64,000 nucleotides of DNA from JBAYNW01 sp041678605 (GCA_041678605.1 JBAYNW010000007.1:10783-74782), one strand, 5' to 3'; positions 50,217 to 60,118 are shown, counted from the stretch's first letter. Notes: generated from the letters alone by a model not told the origin. Numbers and translations are program-made.

Positions 50217-52118
50217 ATGATAAAAAAAATTTTATTAACTATATTTTTCATACTAATTTTTACACATGCCGCATTTTCTCAGGAGGTTTTTAGGGTTACG
50301 TCGGTGAACTTTGACACGTCAAATTCGCTTATATTCTTGACGTCGCCGGATAACACCACTGAAGCCATTATGAAAAATGTTAAACTAATCAGGCTCCAAA
50401 ATCCAAAAAGAGTATATTTTGACATAAATTCCGCGGTCTTGACAGCTGCACCGCAAAGCTGGTTTTTTAGTTCAGGCGGCGTGAAGCAAGTAAAAATCAG
50501 TCAATTTTCGACCAGCCCGAGCAAAATTCGTGTCGTTTTATATCTGGATGAAGATTTTGACCCCGCAAAAATAAGTTTTTTGAAGGTTAACAATAATATA
50601 GTAATCAAATTTAAGGACGGAAGCGGGAAAGCCGATTATTTTCAAAACACTTATCGGGATGAAAAAACTTCAAGCAGTGATTTTTACGAGAAACTTTCAA
50701 TTTCGAGCGAAGATATGGAAAAATTTAAGACCGCAGTAAATTCCGCACCGCCTCCCACGAATGATATTGTTTTAAACCAAATTCAACAGGCATTTAATTC
50801 AACAAACCGGCCTGCTGTTTCAGTTAAGCCTGTGACAACGAAAACGCCGGAAGCGATAAAAAAAGAGTTAAAGCTAAAGTCAAAGTATTACCTGAACATG
50901 ATTTACCCGAGGCCAAACGGTTTTTTGCTGAGCGGTTTTGGAGTTGTGGGAATTGAAAAACCCATGTATCTGACAAATCCGGCAAGAGTTGTTTTTGACA
51001 TTCCAAACGCAATAGTCAGCCCCGAGTTAAAAAATCGGGAATTTAAAATTAATCAGGACACAGTTAAGGTGGGGCAGTTTGAATCGAACAAAGCAAGGAT
51101 TGTAATAACTTCAACTCAATTGGAAAAATATTTCCCGATATTTTCTTCCGACGGCCAGTCGATTTTGTTTATGAATTCTGAAACGATAGATTTGGATTCG
51201 CTTTTTACAAAAACTGCCGATGCTGTTTCATACCACGTCAAAAAAGTAAATGCCCTCACCAGCGAGTTTATAGTCGCTTTTAACGCCCCTGTTGTACACA
51301 GCATAAGGCGTGACGGCTCAAAATTGACAATAAATTTTTATAACGCACTCCGATATAGTGACCCTGCATTTCGAAGTACGGTTCAAGCAACTGATTTTAC
51401 GGACATGAAGATAGATTTACTCCCTCAGGTCGGGCTAAAATTAGTACTTCCGCTTGAAAAAGACAGCTTAGTCAACTGTTATCTGGGCGCGGACGGAAAA
51501 TCTGTTAAAATAACACTTAAAGGAGTAACTTCCCGAAAACCGGTTTATGTTGCACCAAAATGCGTTGCACAACCGAGAGTTAACGGCAAAAAGTTTGTTG
51601 TGCTTGACGCAGGCCATGGCGGAAGCGATTACGGTGCGATAAGAGAGGGGATTAACGAAAAAGATATAACTCTGGATATTACCAAACACGTGGAAGCAAT
51701 GCTTTTGAGCAGGGGGGTCACGGTTGCGATGACAAGGGATAAGGACGAAACTGTTTCCTTGCAAGACAGAATGACTTTCACCGCAAACAAATCTCCTGAC
51801 ATTTTTGTAAGTATCCATGTTAATTCCAGCGTAAAACCTGAAATTAGCGGTATTGAAACACATTATTACCATCAAAACAGTTTGGATATGGCTCAAACGA
51901 TTCATTCGTCGTTGGTTAGTTATGTGAAGAGTAAAGACAGGGGCTTGTTTAAGTCGAGATTTTATGTTATTAATCATACGAATGCCCCCGCGATTTTGGT
52001 TGAAATAGGATTTATTTCAAACGACGAGGAAAGGGCAGAGCTTGTGAGCGAAAAGCGTAAACAGCAAACCGCAAAGGCCATTGCGGACGGAATTTTGAAA
52101 TATTTAAACAAGAAATAG
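50217..52118 (+). CDS. N-acetylmuramoyl-L-alanine amidase with AMIN domains (AmiC type)
   Basis: This periplasmic zinc hydrolase splits septal peptidoglycan. About 633 aa. Signal peptide (residues 1-23, ending HAAFSQ), AMIN-like beta domains (about 25-125 and about 225-320, plus a possible third about 330-430), then Amidase_3 (about 460-633): VVLDAGHGGSDYGA (zinc His), INEKDITLDI (Glu), FVSIHVNSS (His) and ILVEIGFISNDEE (catalytic Glu). The ATG at 50217 gives a proper signal peptide; a TTG at 50211 is less likely. A glutamate racemase gene follows, consistent with cell-wall metabolism. Confidence 0.95.
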   Translation: MIKKILLTIFFILIFTHAAFSQEVFRVTSVNFDTSNSLIFLTSPDNTTEAIMKNVKLIRLQNPKRVYFDINSAVLTAAPQSWFFSSGGVKQVKISQFSTSPSKIRVVLYLDEDFDPAKISFLKVNNNIVIKFKDGSGKADYFQNTYRDEKTSSSDFYEKLSISSEDMEKFKTAVNSAPPPTNDIVLNQIQQAFNSTNRPAVSVKPVTTKTPEAIKKELKLKSKYYLNMIYPRPNGFLLSGFGVVGIEKPMYLTNPARVVFDIPNAIVSPELKNREFKINQDTVKVGQFESNKARIVITSTQLEKYFPIFSSDGQSILFMNSETIDLDSLFTKTADAVSYHVKKVNALTSEFIVAFNAPVVHSIRRDGSKLTINFYNALRYSDPAFRSTVQATDFTDMKIDLLPQVGLKLVLPLEKDSLVNCYLGADGKSVKITLKGVTSRKPVYVAPKCVAQPRVNGKKFVVLDAGHGGSDYGAIREGINEKDITLDITKHVEAMLLSRGVTVAMTRDKDETVSLQDRMTFTANKSPDIFVSIHVNSSVKPEISGIETHYYHQNSLDMAQTIHSSLVSYVKSKDRGLFKSRFYVINHTNAPAILVEIGFISNDEERAELVSEKRKQQTAKAIADGILKYLNKK

Positions 52119-52195
52119 TTGGAAGCAAAGAAGTTACGAGGGGTCAAGCAGATAAGAACCCCGTATAGGCGTAAACAAAACAGGTAGGTGCAGTA

Positions 52196-52969
52196 GTGAA
52201 AAAAATAGCATTTTTTGACTCGGGAGTCGGCGGGTTAACCGTTTTTGAGAAGGTAAAAAAACTTTTGCCGAATGAAGATTATATTTATTTTGGCGACACT
52301 AAAAATGTTCCATACGGAAATAAAACAAACGAAGAATTGCTTAATTTTACTACCGAAATTTTTAAATTTCTTGAAAAACAAGATGTAAAAGCAGTCGTAA
52401 TGGCTTGCAATACAACTTCGGCGACTGTGTATGAAGATTTGAGAAAGCACTTCGGGTTTAAGATTTATCCGATAATCCAATCTTGTGCAGGCTTTATCGC
52501 AAAGCTTCCCATTGAAAAACTCGGTATTTTTGCTACAAAAGCGACTATAAATTCAGGCTTTTATGCAAAAGAAATCAATAAATATAATCCCAATATAGAA
52601 ATTTTCGAGATGGCCTGCCCCGAGTGGGTCGGGATTGTTGAAGGCAATACGAAAAATGAAAATGTCGGGCTGATAGAAAAATATGTTGTAAAAATGCTTG
52701 AGAACAAACCCGATAAAATAGTTTTGGGCTGTACGCACTACCCTTATTTGCTTGATATTCTGGGAAAATTCGCACCCGGGGGGATTTTCATAGACCCGTC
52801 ACAATACTTTGCTGATTTTATCAAGGCCGATTTAGCGGTAAATGGTTTACTTAAAGATAACGGAGCAGGAGGCGAAAAGTTCTTTGTCAGTGCAAGCCCC
52901 GAAAAATTTAAAGAGTCATCTTCAATGTTTTACAAGTTGAAAGAATTACCTGAATTGATGGAACTTTAG
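52196..52969 (+). CDS. murI: glutamate racemase
   Basis: MurI makes D-glutamate for peptidoglycan. 257 aa. IAFFDSGVGGLTVFEKV at the N-terminus (Asp and Ser of the active site), YFGDTKNVPYGNK, first catalytic Cys in VVMACNTTSA (about 70) and second in LGCTHYPYL (about 181). The start is GTG with AGGTAGGTG upstream. It lies 77 bp after the amidase gene and overlaps thiE tail-to-tail by 24 bp. Confidence 0.97.
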   Translation: MKKIAFFDSGVGGLTVFEKVKKLLPNEDYIYFGDTKNVPYGNKTNEELLNFTTEIFKFLEKQDVKAVVMACNTTSATVYEDLRKHFGFKIYPIIQSCAGFIAKLPIEKLGIFATKATINSGFYAKEINKYNPNIEIFEMACPEWVGIVEGNTKNENVGLIEKYVVKMLENKPDKIVLGCTHYPYLLDILGKFAPGGIFIDPSQYFADFIKADLAVNGLLKDNGAGGEKFFVSASPEKFKESSSMFYKLKELPELMEL

Positions 52970-53998
52970 ATTTTCCATAAATTTTTGTGCGGCTTTTCGC
53001 GGTGATTTTGCGTTGATTATTGCACGGACAACCGCCACCTTTTTTATTCCTGCGTTAATCACTTCTGATAAATTTTCTTCATCTATTCCGCCAATTGCAA
53101 AAGCGGGAAGGTCAATGTTTTCCGAAACCCATTTTACATATTCAAGCCCGACGGGAGTTCTGCCTTGTTTGGTAGGTGTCGCAAAGACAGGCCCGACGCC
53201 GATGTAGTCCGCACCGTCTAAAACTGCCTTTAATGCCTGTTCGGGGGCATGGGTCGAAACACCCACAATTGCACTTGGCCCGAGGATTGCCCTTGCGGAT
53301 TTTACGTCCAAATCATCTTGCCCCAGATGCACACCGTCAGCTTCCAAAATCAATGCAACATCAATTCTGTCGTTCACAATAAAGGTTGCATCATAATTTA
53401 AACACAGCTGTTTTATTTTTTTACCCAACTCAACAATTTTGTTTGCGGGCATATTTTTTTCTCTCAACTGCAAAATGTCCACTCCGCCCTCAAAAGCAGA
53501 AGCAATCGCATCCAAAAATTCATCCTCCGAGTTAAATTTGTCGGAATTTGTAACTAAATAAAGATGTTTACCGCCAAGTTTTATCCTGTTGTATTTTTCT
53601 CTCAATTTTTCCCACATAATTTTTTCTAAAGTGTAAGAAGTGTATCTTAATTTTTCAAACATAGCGGAGTTTTTGGCATCAGAGCCAGAATATTCCGCCA
53701 GAGTTCTCAATGCCTGCTGAAGCCTTTTTATGTTAGCCTTAAAAATATTTTCTATGTTAATTCTTTCACTCGAATTTTTTATATCAACGCCCACGTCGTT
53801 TTCAGTGTCACGGGACTGTAAATATTCACCGTAACTTTCTTCCTGAGCTGAATTTATTTTGTGCCGGATATTCTTTAATTTTTCGGACAAATCCTTATCG
53901 TCCAGCAGAAATCTCGCGATTTCTTCCAAAATCCTTGCCGCCTCTGAGGCTCTGTTTAAGTTTGCGTCGGTTATTCTTTTCAAGTTTGTCATGTGCAT
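52946..53998 (-). CDS. thiE: thiamine-phosphate synthase, long cyanobacterial form
   Basis: The enzyme joins HMP-pyrophosphate and thiazole phosphate to thiamine phosphate. 350 aa. The C-terminal TIM barrel (about 145-350) has LYLVTNSD, ILQLREKN, FIVNDRIDVAL, GVHLGQDDL and GVGPVFATPTKQ, then FAIGGIDEENL. The N-terminal about 140 residues (RITDANLNRASEAARILEEI and so on) form the helical domain found in cyanobacterial and a few other long ThiE proteins. The start is ATG 53998 or 53992. No TPP riboswitch is seen upstream. Confidence 0.95.
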   Translation of the reverse strand: MHMTNLKRITDANLNRASEAARILEEIARFLLDDKDLSEKLKNIRHKINSAQEESYGEYLQSRDTENDVGVDIKNSSERINIENIFKANIKRLQQALRTLAEYSGSDAKNSAMFEKLRYTSYTLEKIMWEKLREKYNRIKLGGKHLYLVTNSDKFNSEDEFLDAIASAFEGGVDILQLREKNMPANKIVELGKKIKQLCLNYDATFIVNDRIDVALILEADGVHLGQDDLDVKSARAILGPSAIVGVSTHAPEQALKAVLDGADYIGVGPVFATPTKQGRTPVGLEYVKWVSENIDLPAFAIGGIDEENLSEVINAGIKKVAVVRAIINAKSPRKAAQKFMENLKFHQFR

Positions 53999-54097
53999 AA
54001 ATCCCCTAACTGATTATATAACAAAGAGCGAGCAAATTTTCATAAATATTAATTAAGATTTTACAAGGAGAGAGTATGCGTCCTTCCAGGAGAAAAA

Positions 54098-54682
54098 ATG
54101 CCAAAATTATTTTACAAAAAAATTCCACTCGAAGAACTGGTAATTCTATCGCAAAAGAGCGATTACAGGGCGTTGGAAGAATTAATTAAGAGAGAACAAA
54201 GAAACATATTTGCAACTTTCGCCTATCTGAGCAAAAAACGGGAAAACGTTGCCGATTTAACTCAAGAAGCACTGATGCGGATGGCAAGGGGGCTGGTTAA
54301 TTTAAAAAACCCCAAAACATTTAAAAGCTGGCTAAATCAAATAATTACAAATCTTTTTTACGACGAACTCAGAAAATCTACAAGAAAACCTCAACTGGTT
54401 TCTATTGATGACGGGCAAGAAAGCGGCCATTATTACACACAAATTCCGGATTACAGGCACAAACCCGCCGAAAAGGCCATGTCCTTGGAACTTGATAAAA
54501 CAATAAAAAATGAAATTCAAAGTTTACCCGAACATTTCCGGATTGCGATTATTTTAAGAGAGCTTCAGGGGTTGAGTTACGAAGAAATCGCCTCGGCCAC
54601 CCACACAAGCATCGGAACCGTAAAATCACGCATCGCAAGGGCAAGGGGAAAGTTGCAGGACGGATTGAAAAACTATATTTAA
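54098..54682 (+). CDS. ECF-type RNA polymerase sigma factor
   Basis: 194 aa. Region 2 (about 18-85): RALEELIKREQRNIFATFAYL, ADLTQEALMRMARGLVNL and WLNQIITNLFYDELRK. Region 4 (about 130-190): LPEHFRIAIILRELQGLSYEEIA and TSIGTVKSRIARARGKL. It is followed after 22 bp by a zinc-finger anti-sigma gene, so the pair is an envelope- or redox-signal-responsive unit. AGGAG lies 7 bases before the ATG. Targets are unknown. Confidence 0.95.
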   Translation: MPKLFYKKIPLEELVILSQKSDYRALEELIKREQRNIFATFAYLSKKRENVADLTQEALMRMARGLVNLKNPKTFKSWLNQIITNLFYDELRKSTRKPQLVSIDDGQESGHYYTQIPDYRHKPAEKAMSLELDKTIKNEIQSLPEHFRIAIILRELQGLSYEEIASATHTSIGTVKSRIARARGKLQDGLKNYI

Positions 54683-54704
54683 AGTGACATAAGGAGATAA
54701 ACCA

Positions 54705-55256
54705 ATGACAGCAAATTTAACATGTACGCAAGTAAGTGCCTTGCTATCTTTTTACATCGACGACAAATTAAGCACCCAGCTGAAACAGTTCGTAGAAGCC
54801 CATTTGGAAGTGTGTCCGACTTGCAGGGCCAAATACGAGGCTCTGAAAAGCATGGTTAACAGCCTGAGAGAGGCTCATGAAAAATTAGCGACAATAAAAT
54901 CCGGACATGAGGAAAATTCCGAAACAACTCAATACGATGAGTTTAAAACAAATTTATCGGCTTACGTTGATAATGAGCTTACTGATGAAGAAAATATCAA
55001 GGTGAAAAAATACGTAATTTCAAACCAAAAAGCCAGACAGGATTTGGAAAAATTGTATAACTTGAAAAAAGTCCTATACAATTCGTTTGATAAAGCAAAA
55101 AACGAGGTAAAAGACGATTATTCAAAATTTATACTTAAAAGAATTGACATTCAGGAAGAAATCTACGGACCCGATTCATTTGCCAAAGTTGTCGCTCTGT
55201 TTATAGTAATCTTAACCGTTTTCACTCTCACGGCTGTTATAATTTTCTGGATTTAA
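54705..55256 (+). CDS. zinc-finger anti-sigma factor, membrane-anchored
   Basis: 183 aa. An N-terminal anti-sigma zinc finger (H-x3-C-x2-C in EAHLEVCPTCRAKYEAL, about residues 33-49) is followed by a second, Cys-less copy-like region (about 75-125, LSAYVDNELTDEENI) and one C-terminal membrane helix (about 158-180). It would hold the upstream sigma factor at the membrane. AAGGAGAT precedes the ATG. Its last 45 bp overlap the O-antigen-ligase-like gene on the opposite strand. Confidence 0.9.
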   Translation: MTANLTCTQVSALLSFYIDDKLSTQLKQFVEAHLEVCPTCRAKYEALKSMVNSLREAHEKLATIKSGHEENSETTQYDEFKTNLSAYVDNELTDEENIKVKKYVISNQKARQDLEKLYNLKKVLYNSFDKAKNEVKDDYSKFILKRIDIQEEIYGPDSFAKVVALFIVILTVFTLTAVIIFWI

Positions 55257-56591
55257 AATTGCCGAAATAAACGCAACCATTGTCCAGAAAATAAATTGAA
55301 CCTGCGGTCTGAAAAATATTGTGTCAACAAGCCCGTGAACCATTACGGCAACAACCGAAATAATCGATATAGCAACAATAACAGACAATTTTAAATCCCT
55401 GCCTGCTAAAATGAATTTTACAGCTTTATATCCCAATGTTGTCAAAAACGCCAAAAACGCCAACAGTGCAAAAACTCCGCTTTCAACCGAAATCTCTAAA
55501 AATACGCAGTAAGCACTCAACGCATCAAATCCTGTTCTCATGTAAAGTCCGTAAATTTCCCTGAAATTTTGATTTCCGATTCCAATTCCAAGCACCCAAT
55601 TGTCTTTAACCATATTGATTGCCGATTGGTAAACATTGAACCTAAACGAAGTTGATGAATCATCCCTCATTGAGAAAATGGAAAAAATCCTTGTTCTGAT
55701 TGATGAAACGAATAAAACAACACATGTTGAAAACGCCACAATCGAACCCAAAACGGATAAATATATTTTTTTAAATATTTCCTGACCGTTATCCCAAATA
55801 AATTTTGCCAGAAACGCAAGAAAGCACAGCATAATTGCCATAAGCCCGATATAAGCCCCCCGGCAGCCGCTCAAAATAAGAGTAAACGAGGTTAATAACG
55901 CCAGAATCAAAGCTCCTCCCGCAAGGTAATATTTCTTATCCAAAATCCGGAGAATAAAACTTCCGAACAGACAAGGCAGGGCCGCAACCAAATATCCGCC
56001 GAACAGATTCGGGTTGTAAGGCTGCAAGGTGCCATAAACTCTTGTCATTACATCCTCGGGATTAATGCTTGAAATATCTTGCCAGGTCGAAATTTCACCT
56101 ACCTGAGAAAAGTTCTGAAATATTCCGGCAATTCCCTGCGAAGCCGCACATAGTGCAATAACAAAAATTGTCAAAGGTATTTTTGACAGGTTATTTTTGA
56201 AATACTGTACGGCGGAGAAATAAAAACCCAGATACATAAAAGTTTTTAAAAACCCTTTAAAGCTTAAGTAGAACAGACTTGAACCCGCTAAACTTATTAC
56301 AACAATCAAAAAGTATAAGAGCAGGAAAAATTCAAATAAATTCAATTCGGCCCTTTCGCCTTTTTTGACAAATAACTTAATTATTGTCAAAAACAAAGTG
56401 ATAAAGCCGACATAGCCGATTAAATCGGAAGACGCGAAGGTCGAAAGAACAAAGACTCCGATAATTGTTGCAAAAATAATTCTGTCTATATTTTTCAAGA
56501 AAAGACTGTTTTCCCACAAATAAGAACATTTATTTTGCGAATATGCGAATATTTTATTTAAAGAACTTAAAATTAAACTATTATTTTCCAT
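55212..56591 (-). CDS. O-antigen ligase / IctB-like membrane protein
   Basis: 459 aa with about 11-12 membrane helices and a large periplasmic loop (about 160-200, with GEISTWQDISSINPEDVMTRVYG and LQPYNPNLFGGYLVA). The PNLxxxYL motif and the helix arrangement are found in the Wzy/WaaL family, including the cyanobacterial IctB branch. The likely role is ligation or polymerisation of surface polysaccharide; a bicarbonate role for IctB is not supported here. Third gene of a minus operon heptose kinase, DUF4330 protein, ligase. Confidence 0.85.
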   Translation of the reverse strand: MENNSLILSSLNKIFAYSQNKCSYLWENSLFLKNIDRIIFATIIGVFVLSTFASSDLIGYVGFITLFLTIIKLFVKKGERAELNLFEFFLLLYFLIVVISLAGSSLFYLSFKGFLKTFMYLGFYFSAVQYFKNNLSKIPLTIFVIALCAASQGIAGIFQNFSQVGEISTWQDISSINPEDVMTRVYGTLQPYNPNLFGGYLVAALPCLFGSFILRILDKKYYLAGGALILALLTSFTLILSGCRGAYIGLMAIMLCFLAFLAKFIWDNGQEIFKKIYLSVLGSIVAFSTCVVLFVSSIRTRIFSIFSMRDDSSTSFRFNVYQSAINMVKDNWVLGIGIGNQNFREIYGLYMRTGFDALSAYCVFLEISVESGVFALLAFLAFLTTLGYKAVKFILAGRDLKLSVIVAISIISVVAVMVHGLVDTIFFRPQVQFIFWTMVAFISAILNPENYNSRESENG

Positions 56592-56594
56592 TTT

Positions 56595-57152
56595 TTACTT
56601 TTTTGTCTTGTCATTTGCTGCAGGACTGCTCACAGGTGTTTGGGGATTTGCTGCTTTATCCGGCAAAATCTGCACGTTTGAAACAGTACCGTTAAATTTA
56701 TAATTTTTGCCCTCAAGGATTATAGGCAAACCGATTTTGATTTTATTGCCGCCTACAACAGCTCCGTCTTTTGTAATTTTTGCCGTATCAAGAACGGTTA
56801 CTATTATGTCATACATAAATAGTTGCGAATAATCATCCATGATTAAAAACGGAGGTTTTTGTGCCGGATTCGGCATCAAAACTTTTTTTGTATCAGCTTT
56901 CACATCAACCACTTTGAGATTTGTATAAGGCACGTTTCTTATGCTTATGAAAGTGTCGTCGCCTACTTTTATCGGGTTAACTCCGCCGGTTATAGTTACT
57001 CCTCTCAAAAATACCTGAAAGCCTATTTTTGCCGTCTTTTCAATTTGCTTGTCAGCCGTTTGCCTCAAATGCTTGTATGTTAAAAAACCGACCGCAAGAG
57101 CCAAAATAACGGCAAGCAATATCACTACATCAACAATTCTAAATTTTTTCAT
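56595..57152 (-). CDS. DUF4330 family membrane-anchored protein
   Basis: 185 aa. N-terminal membrane helix (about 5-25, IVDVVILLAVILALAVGFL), then a beta-rich extracytoplasmic domain (about 40-165) with IKVGDDTFISIRNVPYTNL, and a Pro/Ala-rich tail. The pattern follows the DUF4330 proteins common in Cyanobacteria; function unknown. Its start overlaps the heptose kinase stop (ATGA, 57149-57152) and its stop is 3 bp before the ligase gene start, so it is co-translated in the envelope operon. Confidence 0.85.
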   Translation of the reverse strand: MKKFRIVDVVILLAVILALAVGFLTYKHLRQTADKQIEKTAKIGFQVFLRGVTITGGVNPIKVGDDTFISIRNVPYTNLKVVDVKADTKKVLMPNPAQKPPFLIMDDYSQLFMYDIIVTVLDTAKITKDGAVVGGNKIKIGLPIILEGKNYKFNGTVSNVQILPDKAANPQTPVSSPAANDKTKK

Positions 57153-58174
57153 GAGATTTTTATCCTTTCTAAATTATTTAATATTTCCTCAATGCTTGTT
57201 GTCGCACAACCGAAGTGTTTTACAACGATGCCGGCTGCTATGTTGCCTATTACGGCGGCGTATTCCGGCTCGGCTCCGCTTGCAAGTGCCATGGCAAACA
57301 CGGCTGTAACCGTATCACCCGCACCGGTTACGTCAAAAACTTCTGATTTATTGAACACAGGAATTTTTGTCATTTTTCCGCTTTTATCAAAAATAACCAT
57401 GCCGTCTGCTCCGCAGGTCACAAGAACGGATTTTGCGTTTGTAGCTTCAAGAAGCTTTTTGCCAGCTTCGTTCATTGTTTTACCATCTTTGATATAAATT
57501 CCAAAATTAGGGCCGACAAACTTTTGTGTATCCGGTAAATTCGGCGTCATAGAGGTAATATTTTTGTATCTGTCCAAATCTTTTTGAGCATCCACGACGA
57601 TTATTTTGTTGTATTTATTTGCAAGTTCGATGGTTTTGTCAATAACTCCCTGCGTTAAAGTTCCTATGTGATAGTCGGCCAAAATAACCACATCGTGTTC
57701 TGGGATTGCCTTTTGAATGTTTTTAATGATTTCTTTTTCGGTTTTTTCTGATATAAATTCGTTTGTCTGCCTGTCTATTCTAACAATCTGCTGGGTAATC
57801 GACTGCGAGCAAGAACCGGAAATTCTTGTTTTGGTAATTGTTTTTCTCGTTTTATCTTTTACCAGATATTTTGTGTTGACATTTGCTTTTTTGAACGCAG
57901 AAACCAGTTGTTCCGCCTGATAATCTTCCCCGACGACACCGATTACACTGACCTTGCCGCCATTTATAACAGAAGCATTGTGAGCGGCATTTGACGCTCC
58001 GCCTAATATTAAATTTGTATGAGTGTGCTGCAAAATCAGAACTGGAGCTTCTCTTGAAATTCTTTCCGTGTCGCCGTAAATCATTTCATCAAGTGCTAAA
58101 TCTCCGATTACCAGAACCTTAGGATTGCTTAAATTTTTAACATATAACGCTAATTTTTCTTTGTTTACGTCCAT
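57149..58174 (-). CDS. hldA: D-glycero-D-manno-heptose-7-phosphate kinase (RfaE1/HldA)
   Basis: A 341-aa PfkB-family kinase. VIGDLALDEMIYGDTERISREAPV (split by the first strand) and GGASNAAHNASVINGG are typical for RfaE domain I; the ATP/anion-hole motif DVTGAGDTVTAVFA lies near residue 280. The cytidylyltransferase domain (domain II) is absent, so this is the stand-alone kinase. Heptose kinase plus O-antigen ligase in one operon suggests a heptose-containing surface glycan. Confidence 0.9.
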   Translation of the reverse strand: MDVNKEKLALYVKNLSNPKVLVIGDLALDEMIYGDTERISREAPVLILQHTHTNLILGGASNAAHNASVINGGKVSVIGVVGEDYQAEQLVSAFKKANVNTKYLVKDKTRKTITKTRISGSCSQSITQQIVRIDRQTNEFISEKTEKEIIKNIQKAIPEHDVVILADYHIGTLTQGVIDKTIELANKYNKIIVVDAQKDLDRYKNITSMTPNLPDTQKFVGPNFGIYIKDGKTMNEAGKKLLEATNAKSVLVTCGADGMVIFDKSGKMTKIPVFNKSEVFDVTGAGDTVTAVFAMALASGAEPEYAAVIGNIAAGIVVKHFGCATTSIEEILNNLERIKIS

Positions 58175-58377
58175 TTTTACTCTTCCAATATTAAATGCGT
58201 AACAAATTTTAGTTTATCACAAAGAAAAAATTAAATTACTAAAATTTCTTAACAATAATTGATTTTCTATTCTATTTTTGTCATGTGGGTAGTACAATCT
58301 AGGTATAAGGGTTTTAACGGCCGGTTTATCAAGTTATAGATATAATATAAGGCTATAAGAAAAAAGAAGAGGACTTT

Positions 58378-59769
58378 ATGATGCTTAAGTTAGACTACAG
58401 GAATGTGAAATCCGCTGTTGTAGGAAAAGAGAACGGGATTGAAGTTGAACAGGAATTTAAAAATTACAAAGAAAAAATTGCACAAATTATTTCTGATTTA
58501 AACAAGAAAAAAGACAAACCCGGACAATGGCTGCAGTGGATGAATTTAGGCTACAATGAAGAAACCGTTTGGCTGGTTAAGGAATATGCATCTTTAGTCA
58601 AAGACAGATTTGAAAATATTTTAATCCTCGGAATAGGCGGTTCGGCCTTAGGCGGAATTGCCGTTACAGAAGCTCTTTTAAAACCTTATTGGAATTTATT
58701 GCCAAAGGAAAAGAGAAATAATTTTCCCAGAATTTTCTTTTTAGACAACATCGACCCCGACCAAATCGCAGGGATTCTTGATTTGCTTGATTTGAAAAAA
58801 ACGCTGGTAAATGTGATTACAAAGTCCGGTTCAACTGCTGAAACTATGTCGCAGTACATGATAGTAAAAGACATTATGGCACGTGAACTCGGCGATGATT
58901 ACAGAAAGAATATTGTCGCAACGACAGACAAAAAAATGGGAATTTTAAGGCAGCTTGCCGATCAGGAAGGCTACAAAACTTTTGTTGTGCCTGATGACGT
59001 GGGCGGAAGATTTTCGGTGTTCTCGGTCGTCGGGCTTCTCCCGTCAGCACTCGTCGGGATAGATATTGACGAGATTATCAACGGAATTAAGGACATGGAT
59101 TTGGCACTTAAAAATACAGATATTTCCGAAAATATCGCGGCTCAAAATGCTTTAATTCACTATTTAATGGATACCAAAAATGGTAAAAATCTTTCTGTAA
59201 TGATGCCTTATTCCTCACGTTTAAAATACGTTTCAGACTGGTACGTTCAGCTTTGGGCGGAATCTCTGGGTAAGGAAGTCAACAATAATAATGAAAAAAT
59301 TAACTGCGGGCCGACTCCGCTCAAGGCACTCGGAGCGACTGATCAACATTCGCAAATTCAGCTTTATAATGAAGGCCCTAACGATAAAGTTATCAATTTT
59401 ATCAGGGTTGAAGATTTTGATAATACAGTTGAAATTCCTAAAATCTTTGAATACACAGGGATAGGTTATTTGGGCGGAAAAACAATTAACGATTTGATTA
59501 ATGCCGAAGCAGATGCGACAAAAGTTGCACTTGTGGACTTTGAAAGACCAAACGTTACGATATCTTTGCCAAAAGTCAACGGATATTATGTAGCACAGCT
59601 TTTGTATATGTTAGAAGTCCAAACAGCGATTGCGGGCGAACTCTATAACATAAACACATTTAACCAACCGGGCGTTGAGCAGGCCAAAAATTACACCTAC
59701 GCCTTGATGGGCAGAGCCGGATATGAAGATTCCGCACAGGCCTTGCAGGAAAAAATTGCAACGGCGTAA
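58378..59769 (+). CDS. pgi: glucose-6-phosphate isomerase
   Basis: Interconverts glucose-6-phosphate and fructose-6-phosphate. 463 aa, a compact form. LGIGGSALGGIAVTEAL (about 83-99), KSGSTAETMSQYM (sugar phosphate binding), VGGRFSVFSVVGLLPSAL, WAESLGKE with catalytic Glu and LGATDQHSQIQLY with catalytic His. C-terminal catalytic Lys region NQPGVEQAKNYTYALMG. The start may be the first or second ATG (AGAGGACTTT upstream). Single-gene unit. Confidence 0.97.
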   Translation: MMLKLDYRNVKSAVVGKENGIEVEQEFKNYKEKIAQIISDLNKKKDKPGQWLQWMNLGYNEETVWLVKEYASLVKDRFENILILGIGGSALGGIAVTEALLKPYWNLLPKEKRNNFPRIFFLDNIDPDQIAGILDLLDLKKTLVNVITKSGSTAETMSQYMIVKDIMARELGDDYRKNIVATTDKKMGILRQLADQEGYKTFVVPDDVGGRFSVFSVVGLLPSALVGIDIDEIINGIKDMDLALKNTDISENIAAQNALIHYLMDTKNGKNLSVMMPYSSRLKYVSDWYVQLWAESLGKEVNNNNEKINCGPTPLKALGATDQHSQIQLYNEGPNDKVINFIRVEDFDNTVEIPKIFEYTGIGYLGGKTINDLINAEADATKVALVDFERPNVTISLPKVNGYYVAQLLYMLEVQTAIAGELYNINTFNQPGVEQAKNYTYALMGRAGYEDSAQALQEKIATA

Positions 59770-59787
59770 GTTATAGACCTGTAAACT

Positions 59788-60102
59788 CTAATTATTTAAC
59801 TTTTTGCGGTCTTCTTTTATAAACTCGCAGATTTCTTTGAGCCTTTTGTCTTCCATTGCGTCAATTAAATCTTGTATTGAGTTAAGTTTTTTTAGTTCAA
59901 ATCCTATTTCGGCCAGCAGAACGCAGTCGTTGCAAAGCCTGTAATCTCCGTATTGAACGGAGCCTGCGAGACACTTATTCTTTCCGCAGCAAGAGCAGTC
60001 GAAAAATTCGTTTTCGACATCAGGATTTTCCTCAATATCGTCGAGCCTCATTTGTTCCACGACTGCCTGCATTTCCTTTGTTATTTCAATCTTATTTTTC
60101 AT
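59788..60102 (-). CDS. unknown small Cys-rich protein, likely zinc-binding
   Basis: About 104 aa. Six Cys in FDCSCCGKNKCLAGS and YRLCNDCVLLAE (about 36-66) make a zinc-ribbon-like knuckle; flanking helices are acidic. The ATG at 60102 has GAGG nine bases upstream; an ATG at 60117 sits directly after the pdxJ stop and has no ribosome site. Co-transcribed with pdxJ. No family is recognised. Confidence 0.8.
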   Translation of the reverse strand: MKNKIEITKEMQAVVEQMRLDDIEENPDVENEFFDCSCCGKNKCLAGSVQYGDYRLCNDCVLLAEIGFELKKLNSIQDLIDAMEDKRLKEICEFIKEDRKKLNN

Positions 60103-60118
60103 TGTATTTAGCCTCATG

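Noticed and set aside
53999..54097. TPP riboswitch before thiE
   Set aside because: No CUGAGA or ACCUGAUC-like core is visible in the short leader.
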